From CADEFX01 sp963840425 (GTDB taxonomy: Bacteria; Pseudomonadota; Alphaproteobacteria; Rhizobiales; Hyphomicrobiaceae), in NCBI GenBank assembly GCA_963840425.1, contig CAWIYZ010000022.1, positions 62,001-126,000 on the forward strand: DNA of 64,000 nucleotides, written 5' to 3'. Below the pieces are notes generated by a model. It made no database searches, was not told where the DNA came from, and saw only the letters and a program-made list of their open reading frames with translations. The number at the start of each line of letters is the position of its first letter. Position 1 is the first letter of the stretch. Made by a program: the position numbers and the translations under genes. Positions 45,298-54,739 of the stretch are shown here, one piece after another.

Positions 45298-46314
45298 TCA
45301 ACCGGGCGTCGGGGCCGCGGCGTCGAGAAGCTTCTCGGCCTTCAGGTCGGACCAAAGCGCCGCCGGCACGAACTTCGACACGGCCGCGACGTTGCGCCGA
45401 ACCTCGTCGGGCGCAACCGCACCCAGGACAAGGGAGGAGACCGCTGGGTGGCCGAGACAGAAATGGATCGCCGCCTCGGGTAGCGAGACGCCGTGGCTCT
45501 CACACACGCGGTTGATCTGTTCGACCTTGGCCACGATCTGCGGCGGCGCATCGACATAGTTGTACCTGGCGCCCGGGACCGGCCCAGTGGCGAGAATGCC
45601 GGAGTTGAACACGCCGCCGAGCATGACGCCGACGTTCTTCTGGGCGGCCAGCGGCAGCACCTCGGCGAGAGCAGGCTGCTCCAGCAACGAGTAGCGGCCA
45701 GCCAGCAAAAAGCAGTCGAAATCACCCTCCTGCAGATACTTCGCGGCGTAAACGGGATCGTTGACGCCAATGCCGATGCCCTTGATCACACCTTCGCTGC
45801 GCAGTTTCTCGAGTGCGCGATAGGCGCCGGACATGGCTTCCCGATAACGCTTGGGCCCCTCCTCCGGACCATGCGACCAGGCATCTGCATCATGTATGAG
45901 GAGGACATCGACCTTGGGCAGCCCGAAGCGCTGGAGCGATGCCTCGTGCGAGCGCATCGCGGCGTCGTAGCTGTAGTCGTTGACGACATTGAAGGAGAGG
46001 CCGCCCACGAAGCGGGTCGTTTTCGTACGTCCCGTCGGTGCGGGCACCAGCAGGCGGCCGACCTTCGTAGAGAGGACGAGATCCTTCGGCGATTGCCGCC
46101 TCAGCGCGGTACCGATCCGATGCTCGGCCATGCCCTGCCCATAAAGCGGCGCTGCGTCGAACAGGGTAACACCGGATTGGGCAGCAGTCTCTACCGTCGC
46201 GATGGCGGTCTGATCATCGAGAACCTTGTAAATGTCACCCAGTGGCGCGCTGCCGAACCCGAGCACCGTGACATCGAGGCCCGTACGGCCGAGCTTGCGC
46301 TTTGCAATAGCCAT
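45298..46314 (-). CDS. Aldo/keto reductase, D-threo-aldose/L-fucose dehydrogenase-like (338 aa)
   Basis: An NAD(P)-dependent oxidoreductase with a TIM barrel. The catalytic set is visible: Asp in FDAAPLYG, Tyr in the same segment, Lys in STKVGR and His in VLLIHDAD. FVGGLSFNVVNDYSYDAAMR and the cofactor segment LPEAAIHFCLGHPAVSSLVLG match the subgroup of D-threo-aldose 1-dehydrogenase (L-fucose dehydrogenase) and pyridoxal 4-dehydrogenase. It is divergent from a DapA-family aldolase and close to a sugar ABC transporter, which suggests aldose oxidation in sugar breakdown. Confidence 0.88.
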   Translation of the reverse strand: MAIAKRKLGRTGLDVTVLGFGSAPLGDIYKVLDDQTAIATVETAAQSGVTLFDAAPLYGQGMAEHRIGTALRRQSPKDLVLSTKVGRLLVPAPTGRTKTTRFVGGLSFNVVNDYSYDAAMRSHEASLQRFGLPKVDVLLIHDADAWSHGPEEGPKRYREAMSGAYRALEKLRSEGVIKGIGIGVNDPVYAAKYLQEGDFDCFLLAGRYSLLEQPALAEVLPLAAQKNVGVMLGGVFNSGILATGPVPGARYNYVDAPPQIVAKVEQINRVCESHGVSLPEAAIHFCLGHPAVSSLVLGAVAPDEVRRNVAAVSKFVPAALWSDLKAEKLLDAAAPTPG

Positions 46315-46448
46315 CGCTGGTTTCCTCGTGTCCCTTCGTTGAGCTTAACCGCAATCGAGCAAGACAACCTTTACGCCTGATGGGCATGCTAGGTTCGCCA
46401 CCTGACCGCGCGCAAGCGATCGTTGCAGGAATTTTGGAGCCGTCCGCC

Positions 46449-47339
46449 GTGACAACGACCAGATTTGGCTTGAGCTGCGCGCTCGCCACACCGTTCAACA
46501 CCGCACTGGACATCGATGTGGGCCGGATGGTCGCGCATGCACGCGACTGCCTCGCACGCGGCTGCGACAGCGTCACGCTGTTCGGCACGACAGGCGAAGG
46601 CGCTTCGATCGGGCTATCGGCACGCGGCCGCGTTCTCGACGCGATGTGTGCGTCTGGCATCGATGCGAGGCGGCAGCTCTTGTCGACGGTCGCCGCGTCG
46701 TCGCTGGAGGACGCCGCCGATCAGGCGACGCTCGCCCTCAAGGCTGGCGTGTGCGGCATATTGCTGACGCCGCCGTTCTACTTCCGCAACGCCGACGACG
46801 AGGCGCTCTATGCATGGTTCGGCCACCTGTTCGACCGGCTCGGAGGGCGGGCACGCGACATGCTCACCTATCATCTGCCGAGCGTTACCGGCATATCCCT
46901 GTCGGTGACCTTGATCGACCGGCTGAAGCGTGCGTTCCCCGGCATCGTCGTTGGCGTCAAGGACAGCTCGGCGACATGGACCTACACCGACGCGTTGCTG
47001 CACGCGCATTCCGACCTGATGATTCTCGTGGGCGATGAGCGCGACCTGGCCCGTGCCGTGCGCGCCGGCGGGTCCGGCGCCATCTCCGGCCTCGCCAATA
47101 TTGCGCCCGAAATCCTGGTAGGCGCGGCGACATTGGGCCGTGACGATGCGCGCATCCGGCCTCTCGTCGACATCATCGTGAGCTATCCGGTGCTGCCCTC
47201 GGTCAAAGTCCTGATTGCTCACCACAGGCGCGATGCAGCCTGGACACGCATGCGCCCGCCGCTCACCGACCTCGATGCAGCCTCGGCCGCGACGCTGGTG
47301 CGCGATGCTGCCAAAGCCCTGGCCATGGAACCGGCGTGA
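46449..47339 (+). CDS. Dihydrodipicolinate synthase/N-acetylneuraminate lyase family aldolase (296 aa)
   Basis: A class I aldolase of the DapA/NanA family, most likely acting on a 2-keto-3-deoxy sugar acid. LFGTTGEGASIGLSARGR is the substrate-carboxylate loop; the Schiff-base lysine is in VVGVKDSSATW. The proton-relay tyrosine motif reads YHLPSVTG where DapA has YNxPxxTG. GGAG precedes GTG at 46449; an ATG at 46380 would add 23 residues. The neighbouring aldose dehydrogenase and sugar transporter favour an oxidative sugar pathway over lysine synthesis. Confidence 0.83.
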   Translation: MTTTRFGLSCALATPFNTALDIDVGRMVAHARDCLARGCDSVTLFGTTGEGASIGLSARGRVLDAMCASGIDARRQLLSTVAASSLEDAADQATLALKAGVCGILLTPPFYFRNADDEALYAWFGHLFDRLGGRARDMLTYHLPSVTGISLSVTLIDRLKRAFPGIVVGVKDSSATWTYTDALLHAHSDLMILVGDERDLARAVRAGGSGAISGLANIAPEILVGAATLGRDDARIRPLVDIIVSYPVLPSVKVLIAHHRRDAAWTRMRPPLTDLDAASAATLVRDAAKALAMEPA

Positions 47340-47348
47340 TCGTGCGGC

Positions 47349-48203
47349 TCAGCCGTCCTTGAGCCCGCCCGTCGAGAGGCCGGCGATGATCTGCCGCTGT
47401 GCGATGGCCGTGACCAGCAGCACGGGCAGCGTCACGAGCAGGGCTGCGGCCGCCAGCGGGCCCCAGGCCAACTGCTCGAAGGTCAGCATGTTGTAGACGG
47501 CCGAGGGCAGCGTGCGCGTGTTCTTGCCGCCCAGCACCACCGAGAAGATGAAGTTGTTCCAGGAGAAGATGAAGGCGAGGATGGCGCCGACCACAATGCC
47601 AGGGCGTGCCAGCGGCAGGGCGATGTGCCTGAAGCTCTGCCACGCGTTGGCGCCGTCCACGCGCGCGGCGTCCTCCAGCTCCTTCGGCACGTTCTCGAAA
47701 TAGCCGATCATCACCCACACGATGATGGGAATGGTGATGACAAGATGGGTAATGACGAGCGCCCAGCTCGTGCCGATGAGCCCGATCATCTGGAACAGCA
47801 GGAACAGCGGGATGAGGTAGGAGAGCGCCGGCGTCATGCGGGCGATGAGGATCAGGATCGCGGTCCTGGCGGCCTTGGCGCGCGCAATGCCGTAGCCGGC
47901 GGGAACGCCGACCAGCAGACCGAAGATGACGGCGCCACCCGTGACCAGCACCGAGTTCCAGAAGTAGAGCAGGATGCGGTTCTTCTCGAACACCTCGACA
48001 TAGCTCTGCAGCGTGGGTGGGCTCGGAACAAACACCGGCGGGTAGGCAATGTTGTCGATCTCGGTCTTGAGCGACAACGACAGCATCCACAAGAACACGA
48101 GCACCGCCGGCGATACGAGGAACACGAGTGACAGGCCGAGCGCGATCCAGGTCCGCGCCGTCTTGCGGCCCATCACGCCGCCATGCATGGATTGTGACGC
48201 CAC
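47349..48203 (-). CDS. Carbohydrate ABC transporter permease, MalG type (284 aa)
   Basis: An inner-membrane subunit with six predicted helices. The coupling-loop EAA motif reads LEDAARVDGANAWQSFRHIA, near residue 190, with IALPLARPGI after it. It is the last gene of a three-gene unit after the MalF-type permease (10 nt apart) and the binding protein. Its 3' end lies 9 nt from that of the convergent aldolase. Confidence 0.93.
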   Translation of the reverse strand: MASQSMHGGVMGRKTARTWIALGLSLVFLVSPAVLVFLWMLSLSLKTEIDNIAYPPVFVPSPPTLQSYVEVFEKNRILLYFWNSVLVTGGAVIFGLLVGVPAGYGIARAKAARTAILILIARMTPALSYLIPLFLLFQMIGLIGTSWALVITHLVITIPIIVWVMIGYFENVPKELEDAARVDGANAWQSFRHIALPLARPGIVVGAILAFIFSWNNFIFSVVLGGKNTRTLPSAVYNMLTFEQLAWGPLAAAALLVTLPVLLVTAIAQRQIIAGLSTGGLKDG

Positions 48204-48213
48204 CGCGATCCCC

Positions 48214-49182
48214 TCAGTCCATCCACTTTGTCTGCTGGCGCAGATAGAGCAGCGCCAGCGACAACGCGATGATGATGACGAAGAAGATGACGACCACAGC
48301 CGAGGCGTAGCCGAGGTTGTAGAACTGGAAGGCCTGCAGATAGAGAAAGTAGTTGAGCGTCTCCGATGCGGTGCCCGGACCGCCTTGCGAGATCACGGCA
48401 ATCGTATCGAACACTTTCAGGCTGTCGATCGTGCGAATGACGAGTGCGATCATCACGTAGGGCAGGATCAGGGGCCAGGTGATGTAGCGGAACATCTGCC
48501 AGGGCGATGCGCCATCGATCAACGCCGCCTCATAGGGATCGCTCGGCAAGCCGGCGAGCCCGCCCAGCACGATGAGCATGACGAGCGGGGTCCAGTGCCA
48601 GACCTCCACCAGCACCAACGTGGGGATCACGGTTGCCGGATCATAAACCCAGGCGAAGGGTGCGATGCCGACCAGCGAGAGCAGGTAGTTCAGAACGCCG
48701 AGCTGGGGATGGAACATCATGGTCCAGACCAGCGCCACCGCAACCGGCGTCGCCATCATCGGCATGACGAACACGGTCCGCAGGATGCCGCGGAACGGGA
48801 ATTCGCGGTGAAAGACGAGAGCGGCCCAGACACCGAGAAATATCGGGATGACGGTCGCCAGCAGCGTGAACCAAAACGTACGCCACACCAATTCCAGAAA
48901 GCGCTCGTCGCCGAAGAGCTTGATGTAGTTGTCGAAGCCGACAAACGCGTGGTCGCCGGTCACCTTCCACTCGTGCGCCGACATCCAAAGCGTGAAAACC
49001 CAGGGGAAGACGATCACCAGGGCAATGACAATGGTCGCCGGCGCCGCGAACATCCAATACTTGCGCGTGGGATCGAACGCCGCAGCCGTCGCCGGACGAT
49101 CCACCGAAGCGGCGGCCGCTTGCGGGATCGCGCTCCCTCCCCCTTGGCCGGGGAGGGAGGATACATTGGGCTCGACGCTCAT
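48214..49182 (-). CDS. Carbohydrate ABC transporter permease, MalF type (322 aa)
   Basis: An inner-membrane permease with a longer N-terminal region (Ala/Pro-rich, residues 1-35) before the first helix. The EAA motif reads YEAALIDGASPWQMFRYITW near residue 215. It is paired with the MalG-type gene that follows 10 nt later, and separated by 12 nt from the binding protein gene. No ATPase subunit is encoded in this window. Confidence 0.93.
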   Translation of the reverse strand: MSVEPNVSSLPGQGGGSAIPQAAAASVDRPATAAAFDPTRKYWMFAAPATIVIALVIVFPWVFTLWMSAHEWKVTGDHAFVGFDNYIKLFGDERFLELVWRTFWFTLLATVIPIFLGVWAALVFHREFPFRGILRTVFVMPMMATPVAVALVWTMMFHPQLGVLNYLLSLVGIAPFAWVYDPATVIPTLVLVEVWHWTPLVMLIVLGGLAGLPSDPYEAALIDGASPWQMFRYITWPLILPYVMIALVIRTIDSLKVFDTIAVISQGGPGTASETLNYFLYLQAFQFYNLGYASAVVVIFFVIIIALSLALLYLRQQTKWMD

Positions 49183-49194
49183 GCGCCGGCCCGC

Positions 49195-50541
49195 CTAGCC
49201 CTGCTCGCTCTTCTGCAGCACGGGCTGGAAGGCTTCCGTCGCCTTTTTCAACTCCGTCGCCGGATCGGCGCCGGAAATCATGTTGGTCAGCGCCACGCCG
49301 AACACGTCGCGGAACTCGGTCACCGGGATGATGACCGGCAGGCCCGGCCGCCCGACCTTGGCCGATTCCAACACGCAGTCGAACCACTGCTTGCCGAACT
49401 TGGAATTGCGCACGACCTCCTCGTTGCCGAACGCCGAGTTGCGGGCGGGCGAGCCTGCGCCATTCTTCAGGATGTTGAGCTGGTTCTCCTTGTTGGTGAT
49501 GTACTGGATGTAATACCAGGCCGCACCTTTCTTGCTCGACGTGCGCGAGACGCCCAAGCCGTCGCCAAAGATGGCGGAATGCTGCGCCTTCGGCCCCTTG
49601 GGAACCACGCCATAGCCGACCTTGCCCACGACCTTCGATTTGGCCGGGTCCTCCAGCGGCGTGGCGAAGCCGATGCCGTCGAGCCACATGGCAGCGCGCC
49701 CAGTGGCAAAGCTCGTCTGACATTCATTCCAGTTGAAGCCCACCGTGCCGGGCGGCGCCACCTCGCGATTGAGCCGCTTGTACAGCTCGGCGGCCCAGAT
49801 CGCCTCGGGGGTATCAGTCAGGAGCTTGCCGTCCTTGGATACGGTCTCCATGCCCTGGCCGAGCATCCAGCTCGTCCACACGGGAACATTGGCGTTCTTC
49901 AAGCCGCGCGAGACGAAGCCATAGACGCCCTTGCTGGCGTCGGTCAGCTTCTGCGCCGCGGTGAAGACCTCGTCCATAGAGGTCGGATAGGCGACGCCGT
50001 TCTGATCGAACAGCTCCTTGTTGTAGTAGAGAATCCAATAGTCGACGAATGTCGGAACGGCGTTCTGCTTGCCATCGGCGGCGGTGCAGAAATTGAGCCC
50101 GGCCTTGCCGAAGTCATCGAAGGCGAGGTCGGGCGTCGTCAGCGATCCGTCGGCCAGCATCGGCCGCAGATCCTCGAGCCAGTTGCCCTTCTCCGACAGC
50201 CGCTTCTGCACGTGCATGGAGAGATGCGCCACATCGAAGCTCGGCTTGCCGGACGTGAACTCGATCATCGCCTTCTGGCGCTGCTGCTGCTCCGGCACCT
50301 GCTCCGACGACACGGTGATCCCGGTGAGCTCCGTGAATTTCTTCTCGGCCGCCTGCATGAGGTCCGAGCGCGGGTTCTTGACGAGCAGGACATCGATGCT
50401 CTGGCCCTTGAAGCGCTGCCAATCGAACTTGGATTGGCCGAGCGCGAAGCGGGCAACGAACGGCGCCGGCAAAGTGCCGAGCAGCGCCGTGGCCGCACCG
50501 GTCTTCAGGAGGCGGCGTCTGGACGTGCGATACTGGGTCAT
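49195..50541 (-). CDS. Extracellular solute-binding protein of a sugar ABC transporter, Tat-exported (448 aa)
   Basis: A family 1 (maltose-type) periplasmic binding protein. The N-terminus has a twin-arginine signal, SRRRLLKTG at residues 7-15, before a hydrophobic run and Ala-rich cleavage site, so it folds before export. Typical motifs are KFTELTGITVSSEQVPEQQQ, VDYWILYYNKELFDQNG and FATGRAAMWLDG. First gene of a unit with two permeases, and close to the aldose dehydrogenase and aldolase. The ligand is likely a mono- or oligosaccharide. Confidence 0.92.
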   Translation of the reverse strand: MTQYRTSRRRLLKTGAATALLGTLPAPFVARFALGQSKFDWQRFKGQSIDVLLVKNPRSDLMQAAEKKFTELTGITVSSEQVPEQQQRQKAMIEFTSGKPSFDVAHLSMHVQKRLSEKGNWLEDLRPMLADGSLTTPDLAFDDFGKAGLNFCTAADGKQNAVPTFVDYWILYYNKELFDQNGVAYPTSMDEVFTAAQKLTDASKGVYGFVSRGLKNANVPVWTSWMLGQGMETVSKDGKLLTDTPEAIWAAELYKRLNREVAPPGTVGFNWNECQTSFATGRAAMWLDGIGFATPLEDPAKSKVVGKVGYGVVPKGPKAQHSAIFGDGLGVSRTSSKKGAAWYYIQYITNKENQLNILKNGAGSPARNSAFGNEEVVRNSKFGKQWFDCVLESAKVGRPGLPVIIPVTEFRDVFGVALTNMISGADPATELKKATEAFQPVLQKSEQG

Positions 50542-51229
50542 GGACGTTTCCTCGCGACTTGTGGTTTGGGCCGTTTGGCTGAACTAGAGCGGCTCTTGGC
50601 TGCATCCTCGCTGCTGCCGCGCCGGCAATCAAGCCATTGCGAGAATGCTGCCCTCGGCTGCCCAATCGGTGCTGTGCGAGGGCTCGCCTGCGTTACGAAC
50701 ACGTCGATTATTCCGCCGCAAGCTTACGGCATGACAGTGCGGGTTTTATGGATCGCCCCAATAGCCGCAACCAGCCGCTGCCGCCGATTGCACGATCGCA
50801 AGCGCAGCGCACCGCGATTACCCTATCAAGGCTGCGAACGCCAACCTTACCCGCCGAAGTACATCATCGTTGATCGCATGGTTCATGCCGGAATAGATGC
50901 GCTCCGTGACGTCCACGCCAAAGCGCCCGATATCGCTCTGTGTGAAAGTGCGTCTCGACTTTTTGGTCGACGGAGCGGACGGCGTTCTGGGATGAACTAA
51001 GTAAGCCCGGCGTACTCGCTCGACCAATCCGAGGCACAAGCAACCGCAGTTTCAGATGATCGGCATGGCCCGGGCGGCGAACGCTGCGCCAGACAGCGCT
51101 GCCCTTGGGCTTGAAGCACCTTTCGGGACGCGATTTTCATCATCTACCGTGGCAATCCGCCGTAGCAGATGGACTAAAAATCCGTTTTCTCACAGAGGCT
51201 TAATCAACTCTCGGCACTTAGGTTGCAAA
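50542..51229. other. Gap without a supportable gene
   Basis: 688 bp between the binding-protein start and the tRNA gene. It should contain the promoter of the ABC operon. Several short frames exist on both strands but none has a good start site or a recognisable sequence. The last 100 bp are AT-richer. Confidence 0.5.
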
Positions 51230-51314
51230 TGGTGCGGTCGAGAGGACTCGAACCTCCACGCCTTGCGGCGCCAACCCCTCAAGCTGGTGCGTCTACCAAT
51301 TCCGCCACGACCGC
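51230..51314 (-). tRNA. tRNA-Leu (anticodon GAG), CCA encoded
   Basis: A full cloverleaf: acceptor GCGGTCG pairing with CGACCGC, D arm with AATTGGTAGAC, anticodon stem CCAGC/GTTGG around the loop TTGAGGG (anticodon GAG), a long variable arm CGCCGCAAGGCG and a T arm with GGTTCGAGTCC. The long variable arm and discriminator A are tRNA-Leu features. CCA follows at 51230-51232. It decodes CUC (and CUU by wobble). Confidence 0.95.
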
Positions 51315-51467
51315 AAGCCGACGAGCGAAAATCGGCGTCTGTCTAGCAGACAGGCCTCGGACAAACAAGAAGCTGTCCAGGGCTCCCAGCCTGGGCATGG
51401 CACGGGTCGGAGGCCTTTGCCGGAGAACAGTCAAAACGCTATAGGAACCGCACAGGGAGAAACCTAG

Positions 51468-52247
51468 GTGCGACGGCCGGTCTGGCCCTCGGAAGCAGTC
51501 GAGCAGATGCGCGGCACCCCCATCGCCCAAGATATTGGCGCTGTCGATTGGTTCGTCAGCGACCGGCCGGTCGACTACGAGCAGGCCGTGTCGGTCATGC
51601 ATGCCCGCTCGGAAGCCATCGCCAGCGGCAGCGCGACCGAGCTCGTATGGCTGCTCGAGCACCCTCCCCTCTACACGGCCGGCACCAGCGCGCGCGCCGA
51701 GGATCTGCTGTCACCGGGCCGCTTCCCAGTGCATCGGACCGGGCGCGGGGGGCAGCTCACCTATCATGGACCGGGGCAGCGCGTGGCCTACGTCATGCTC
51801 AACGTGGCCCGGCGCGGCGGCGACGTCCGTGCCTTCGTGTGCGCGCTCGAAAGCTGGATTATCGACACCCTGGCGGCCTTCGGCATTCGCGGCGAGACGC
51901 GCAACAACCGGGTAGGGGTCTGGGTGCGCCGCGCCTGCCACCGTGAAGATCGTGAGGACAAGATCGCCGCCATCGGCCTCAGGCTGCGCCGCTGGGTGAG
52001 TCTGCACGGATTGTCGCTCAATGTCGCTCCAGACCTCGAGCACTTCTCCGGCATCGTGCCCTGCGGCGTACGCGGCTACGGTGTGACGAGTTTCGCCGAT
52101 CTTGGCGTGCGCGTGCAGATGCGAGAGGTCGATTTGGCCCTGCACACCGCGTTTGAGCAGCGCTTCGGCTCGGTGCGCAACGTCCGCGTGATCGCCGAGC
52201 TTACGCCGCTGGCGGTGGGAGCATCCGACATGGATCAACGCTTGTAG
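51468..52247 (+). CDS. lipB: Octanoyl-[ACP]:protein N-octanoyltransferase LipB (259 aa)
   Basis: Transfers octanoate from acyl carrier protein to lipoyl domains, the first step of lipoate assembly. Motifs are RGGQLTYHGPGQ near residue 92, the catalytic lysine in DKIAAIGLRLRRWVS and the catalytic cysteine in GIVPCGVRGYGVTS. GGAGA lies 7 nt before GTG at 51468; an ATG at 51507 is an alternative start. No lipA is seen nearby. Confidence 0.93.
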   Translation: MRRPVWPSEAVEQMRGTPIAQDIGAVDWFVSDRPVDYEQAVSVMHARSEAIASGSATELVWLLEHPPLYTAGTSARAEDLLSPGRFPVHRTGRGGQLTYHGPGQRVAYVMLNVARRGGDVRAFVCALESWIIDTLAAFGIRGETRNNRVGVWVRRACHREDREDKIAAIGLRLRRWVSLHGLSLNVAPDLEHFSGIVPCGVRGYGVTSFADLGVRVQMREVDLALHTAFEQRFGSVRNVRVIAELTPLAVGASDMDQRL

Positions 52248-52271
52248 GCGGAAGGGCGCAGCCTCACGAGC

Positions 52272-52616
52272 CTATTGCTTCTGTCCGCCTTTGCCGGTTT
52301 CACCGCCCTGCCCCTCGTTCGGCGCCTCGGGACCGTCGTAGTAGAGATAACCTTCCTCGATCGACACGACCTCCGAGCCTTCCAGCTCGTACTCGTCGTT
52401 CTCGCTGTCGTTCAAGCGAATGACGCAGCCCTTCTCGCAAATGCCCTCGAGCACCTGCGACGGCTTCAGGACGTGGTCGGCTTTGGCCTCGCCCTCCATA
52501 ATGGTGAGCTTATGGTCTTTGTCGTCGCGGTTGGTGATCGAGACCCCCACCGCCATACTCGCCGTCGACAGGCAAGCAAGGAACAACGCTGCCGCCGCGA
52601 TCGTCTTAAAGGTCAT
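52272..52616 (-). CDS. Small exported protein of unknown function (114 aa)
   Basis: Signal peptide at residues 1-23 (FKTIAAAALFLACLSTASMA). The mature part has a ligand-like GVSITNRDDKDHKL segment, a Cys pair (ICEKGCVIRL) and an acidic stretch, ending in a Gly/Gln-rich tail. Likely periplasmic. The family is unrecognised, but its shape (a small beta-rich exported domain with a disulfide) recurs in alphaproteobacteria. Confidence 0.7.
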   Translation of the reverse strand: MTFKTIAAAALFLACLSTASMAVGVSITNRDDKDHKLTIMEGEAKADHVLKPSQVLEGICEKGCVIRLNDSENDEYELEGSEVVSIEEGYLYYDGPEAPNEGQGGETGKGGQKQ

Positions 52617-52747
52617 ACGGACCAGCTCCGTGAATTTCGCAAACGTGCAAACTTACTTCCTCTTGCCGAGTAGCACAGCGACGACGTTGCCACAGCCCAG
52701 ACGGATCCTGATCTCGACATTACCCATCGCCCATCTGCGAGTACGTG

Positions 52748-53029
52748 TCACGCTGTCGGCAATATGCGAAAGCCTTGCGGCACGTCATCAAGCTCGTCAA
52801 GAACCTTCACCATCGACACCTCCGCCCCACGCGGGCCTTGGTGACAGCCTGCCAGTATGACATCCACATCGGCGCGTGCCCCGCCAAAAACGGCTTCGAC
52901 GCCACCGTCGCGCCGGTTGCGAACCCACCCGTCCAGACCCAGGCCGATTGCAGTCCGCTCCACCCAAGCGCGGTAGCCAACACCTTGGACTAGCCCCTCG
53001 ATCCGCACGCGCACGCTCCGGCGATCCAT
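52748..53029 (-). CDS. acyP: Acylphosphatase (93 aa)
   Basis: Hydrolyses the carboxyl-phosphate bond of acylphosphates. The active-site loop EGLVQGVGYRAWV carries the catalytic Arg, and GWVRNRRDGGVEAVF the catalytic Asn. Both are intact and the length is normal. The ATG at 53029 gives the usual start. It follows the gamma-glutamyltransferase gene by 31 nt on the same strand, perhaps a shared transcript. Confidence 0.92.
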   Translation of the reverse strand: MDRRSVRVRIEGLVQGVGYRAWVERTAIGLGLDGWVRNRRDGGVEAVFGGARADVDVILAGCHQGPRGAEVSMVKVLDELDDVPQGFRILPTA

Positions 53030-53060
53030 GCCTCGAGCCCTTCCTTGCCGGCGTCCGGGC

Positions 53061-54647
53061 TCAATAGCCGAGCGCAAGGCCGTCCTTGCGTGGATCGGAC
53101 GCGCCCACGAGCGTGCCATTGTCCCGATCGAACAGCACGGCCTGCCCGCCACCCCACGGCAGCGCCCGCACCCTGATCTTGTGACCCATCGCCCGTAGCG
53201 CCTCAACCGTGGCGGACGGGACCGATTCCTCGACGACCAGATCATCGGCCTCGAAAAACACGCGGGGGCAGTCGATCGCCTCCTGCGGGTCCATGCCGTG
53301 GTCCAGCATATTGGTCATGACGTAGGCGTGCCCGATGGGCTGGAACGCCGCGCCCATGACGCCGAAAGCCATATGTGCACGGCCATCCTTCATGGCCATG
53401 GCCGGCACCAGCGTATGCATGGGCCGCTTACGCGGTGCGATGCAGTTGGGATGCTTGGGATCCAGCACGAAGCCGGTGCCGCGATTGTGAAACACGACCC
53501 CGGTCTTTGTCGTGGCGATGCCTGAGCCGAAATCAGCATAGAGCGAGTTGATGAAGGAAACGGCCATGCCGCTTTCGTCGACTACGGAGAAACAAACGGT
53601 GTCGGAGCCCGCCGGCCTCGGCACGGAGCCAAGATCCTCGCGTCGACGCTTGCGATCGATGCGTTCAGCGAAATCGGCGATCAGCCGATCCGAGAGCATG
53701 TGCGCTACGGGCACATCGGCCACATCCGGGTCGGCCACGAATGTATCGCGCACAGCATAAGCGAGACGCGCCGCCTCATTGATGACGTGATACCGATCTG
53801 CCGACGTCGGACCATCGGCACTCGGTCCAAGGCGCTCCAGCATCTTGAGCAGGATCAGCGCAACGATGCCCTGATTACTGGGCGGCAGTTCACACAGCTC
53901 GATGCCGCGGTAGGACACCGAGATCGGCTCGACATAGCTGCATTTCTGTGCGGCAAAGTCATCCAGCGCGTGCAGGCCGCCGAGCGCCTTCAGCTCCGCC
54001 ACCATGTCCTCGGCAACCTCGCCCGCATAAAAGCCGTCACGCCCTTGCTCGGCAATGCGTCGAAGAGTTTTCCCAAGTGCCGGAAAGCGCATGATCTCGC
54101 CAACGCGCGGGGCGCGGCCATCCTTGAGGCAATGCAAGCTAGCCGCCTTGTTCGCGCGCAGTTTTGGCAGCGCCACCGTCCAATCGGCGGCCACGCGTGG
54201 CGCGACCGCAAATCCCTCCTCGGCAAATGCTATGGCCGGAGCCAGCGCTTCGCGTAGTGACTTGGCACCGTGGTCGGCCAGAAGCGTCGCCCATCCATCA
54301 ACGGCGCCAGGCACGGTCACGGCGTGCGGACTCTGCACTTGCAGCTGTTTGATGCCCTTTGCGGCATACCAGTCCGCAGTGGCGGCCTTCGGCGCTCGCC
54401 CGGCGGCATTCAGTCCAATGGGCTTCTGGCCAGGTTTGGCGATGATGGCGAAGCAGTCGCCGCCGATCCCCGTCATCGGATGCTCGACCACGCACAATAC
54501 CGCAGCTGCGGTGACGGCGGCATCGACGGCGTTGCCACCGCTCTTCAGCATGTCGATGGCGGCGAGGCTGGCCAACGGATGCGACGTGGCGCACATGGCC
54601 CGCCTTGCGTAGACCGGCGAGCGGCCCGGAAAATGGAAACTGCGCAT
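53061..54647 (-). CDS. Gamma-glutamyltransferase family protein, YwrD-like (528 aa)
   Basis: An Ntn-hydrolase that self-cleaves before a threonine to make two subunits. The probable nucleophile is Thr350 in SDTVCFSVVDESG, matching the DTV variant seen in the YwrD-like branch rather than the TTH of classical enzymes. Upstream motifs GIGGDCFAII and ELPPSNQGIVAL are present. No signal peptide is visible, so unlike E. coli Ggt it is probably cytoplasmic. Glutathione or a gamma-glutamyl compound is the likely substrate. Confidence 0.88.
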   Translation of the reverse strand: MRSFHFPGRSPVYARRAMCATSHPLASLAAIDMLKSGGNAVDAAVTAAAVLCVVEHPMTGIGGDCFAIIAKPGQKPIGLNAAGRAPKAATADWYAAKGIKQLQVQSPHAVTVPGAVDGWATLLADHGAKSLREALAPAIAFAEEGFAVAPRVAADWTVALPKLRANKAASLHCLKDGRAPRVGEIMRFPALGKTLRRIAEQGRDGFYAGEVAEDMVAELKALGGLHALDDFAAQKCSYVEPISVSYRGIELCELPPSNQGIVALILLKMLERLGPSADGPTSADRYHVINEAARLAYAVRDTFVADPDVADVPVAHMLSDRLIADFAERIDRKRRREDLGSVPRPAGSDTVCFSVVDESGMAVSFINSLYADFGSGIATTKTGVVFHNRGTGFVLDPKHPNCIAPRKRPMHTLVPAMAMKDGRAHMAFGVMGAAFQPIGHAYVMTNMLDHGMDPQEAIDCPRVFFEADDLVVEESVPSATVEALRAMGHKIRVRALPWGGGQAVLFDRDNGTLVGASDPRKDGLALGY

Positions 54648-54739
54648 CGATTTGCCTCTGCGGAACGGGGCTGACTGGCCCCGCTGCCGGAGGCCGATGA
54701 CTGGGTTCTAAGTGAAAGTGGGCGCCGCGGAAATGCTGC

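Noticed and set aside
44966..45559. A 197-residue plus-strand frame in and beyond the gap after the TAXI gene
   Set aside because: Its second half is antisense to the aldo/keto reductase and its first half lacks a ribosome site or family similarity.
48049..51000. A 983-residue open frame on the + strand opposite the sugar ABC genes
   Set aside because: It is antisense to three well-recognised genes; its composition is the Arg/His/Asp-rich mix produced by reading GC-rich genes backwards, and no motif is present.
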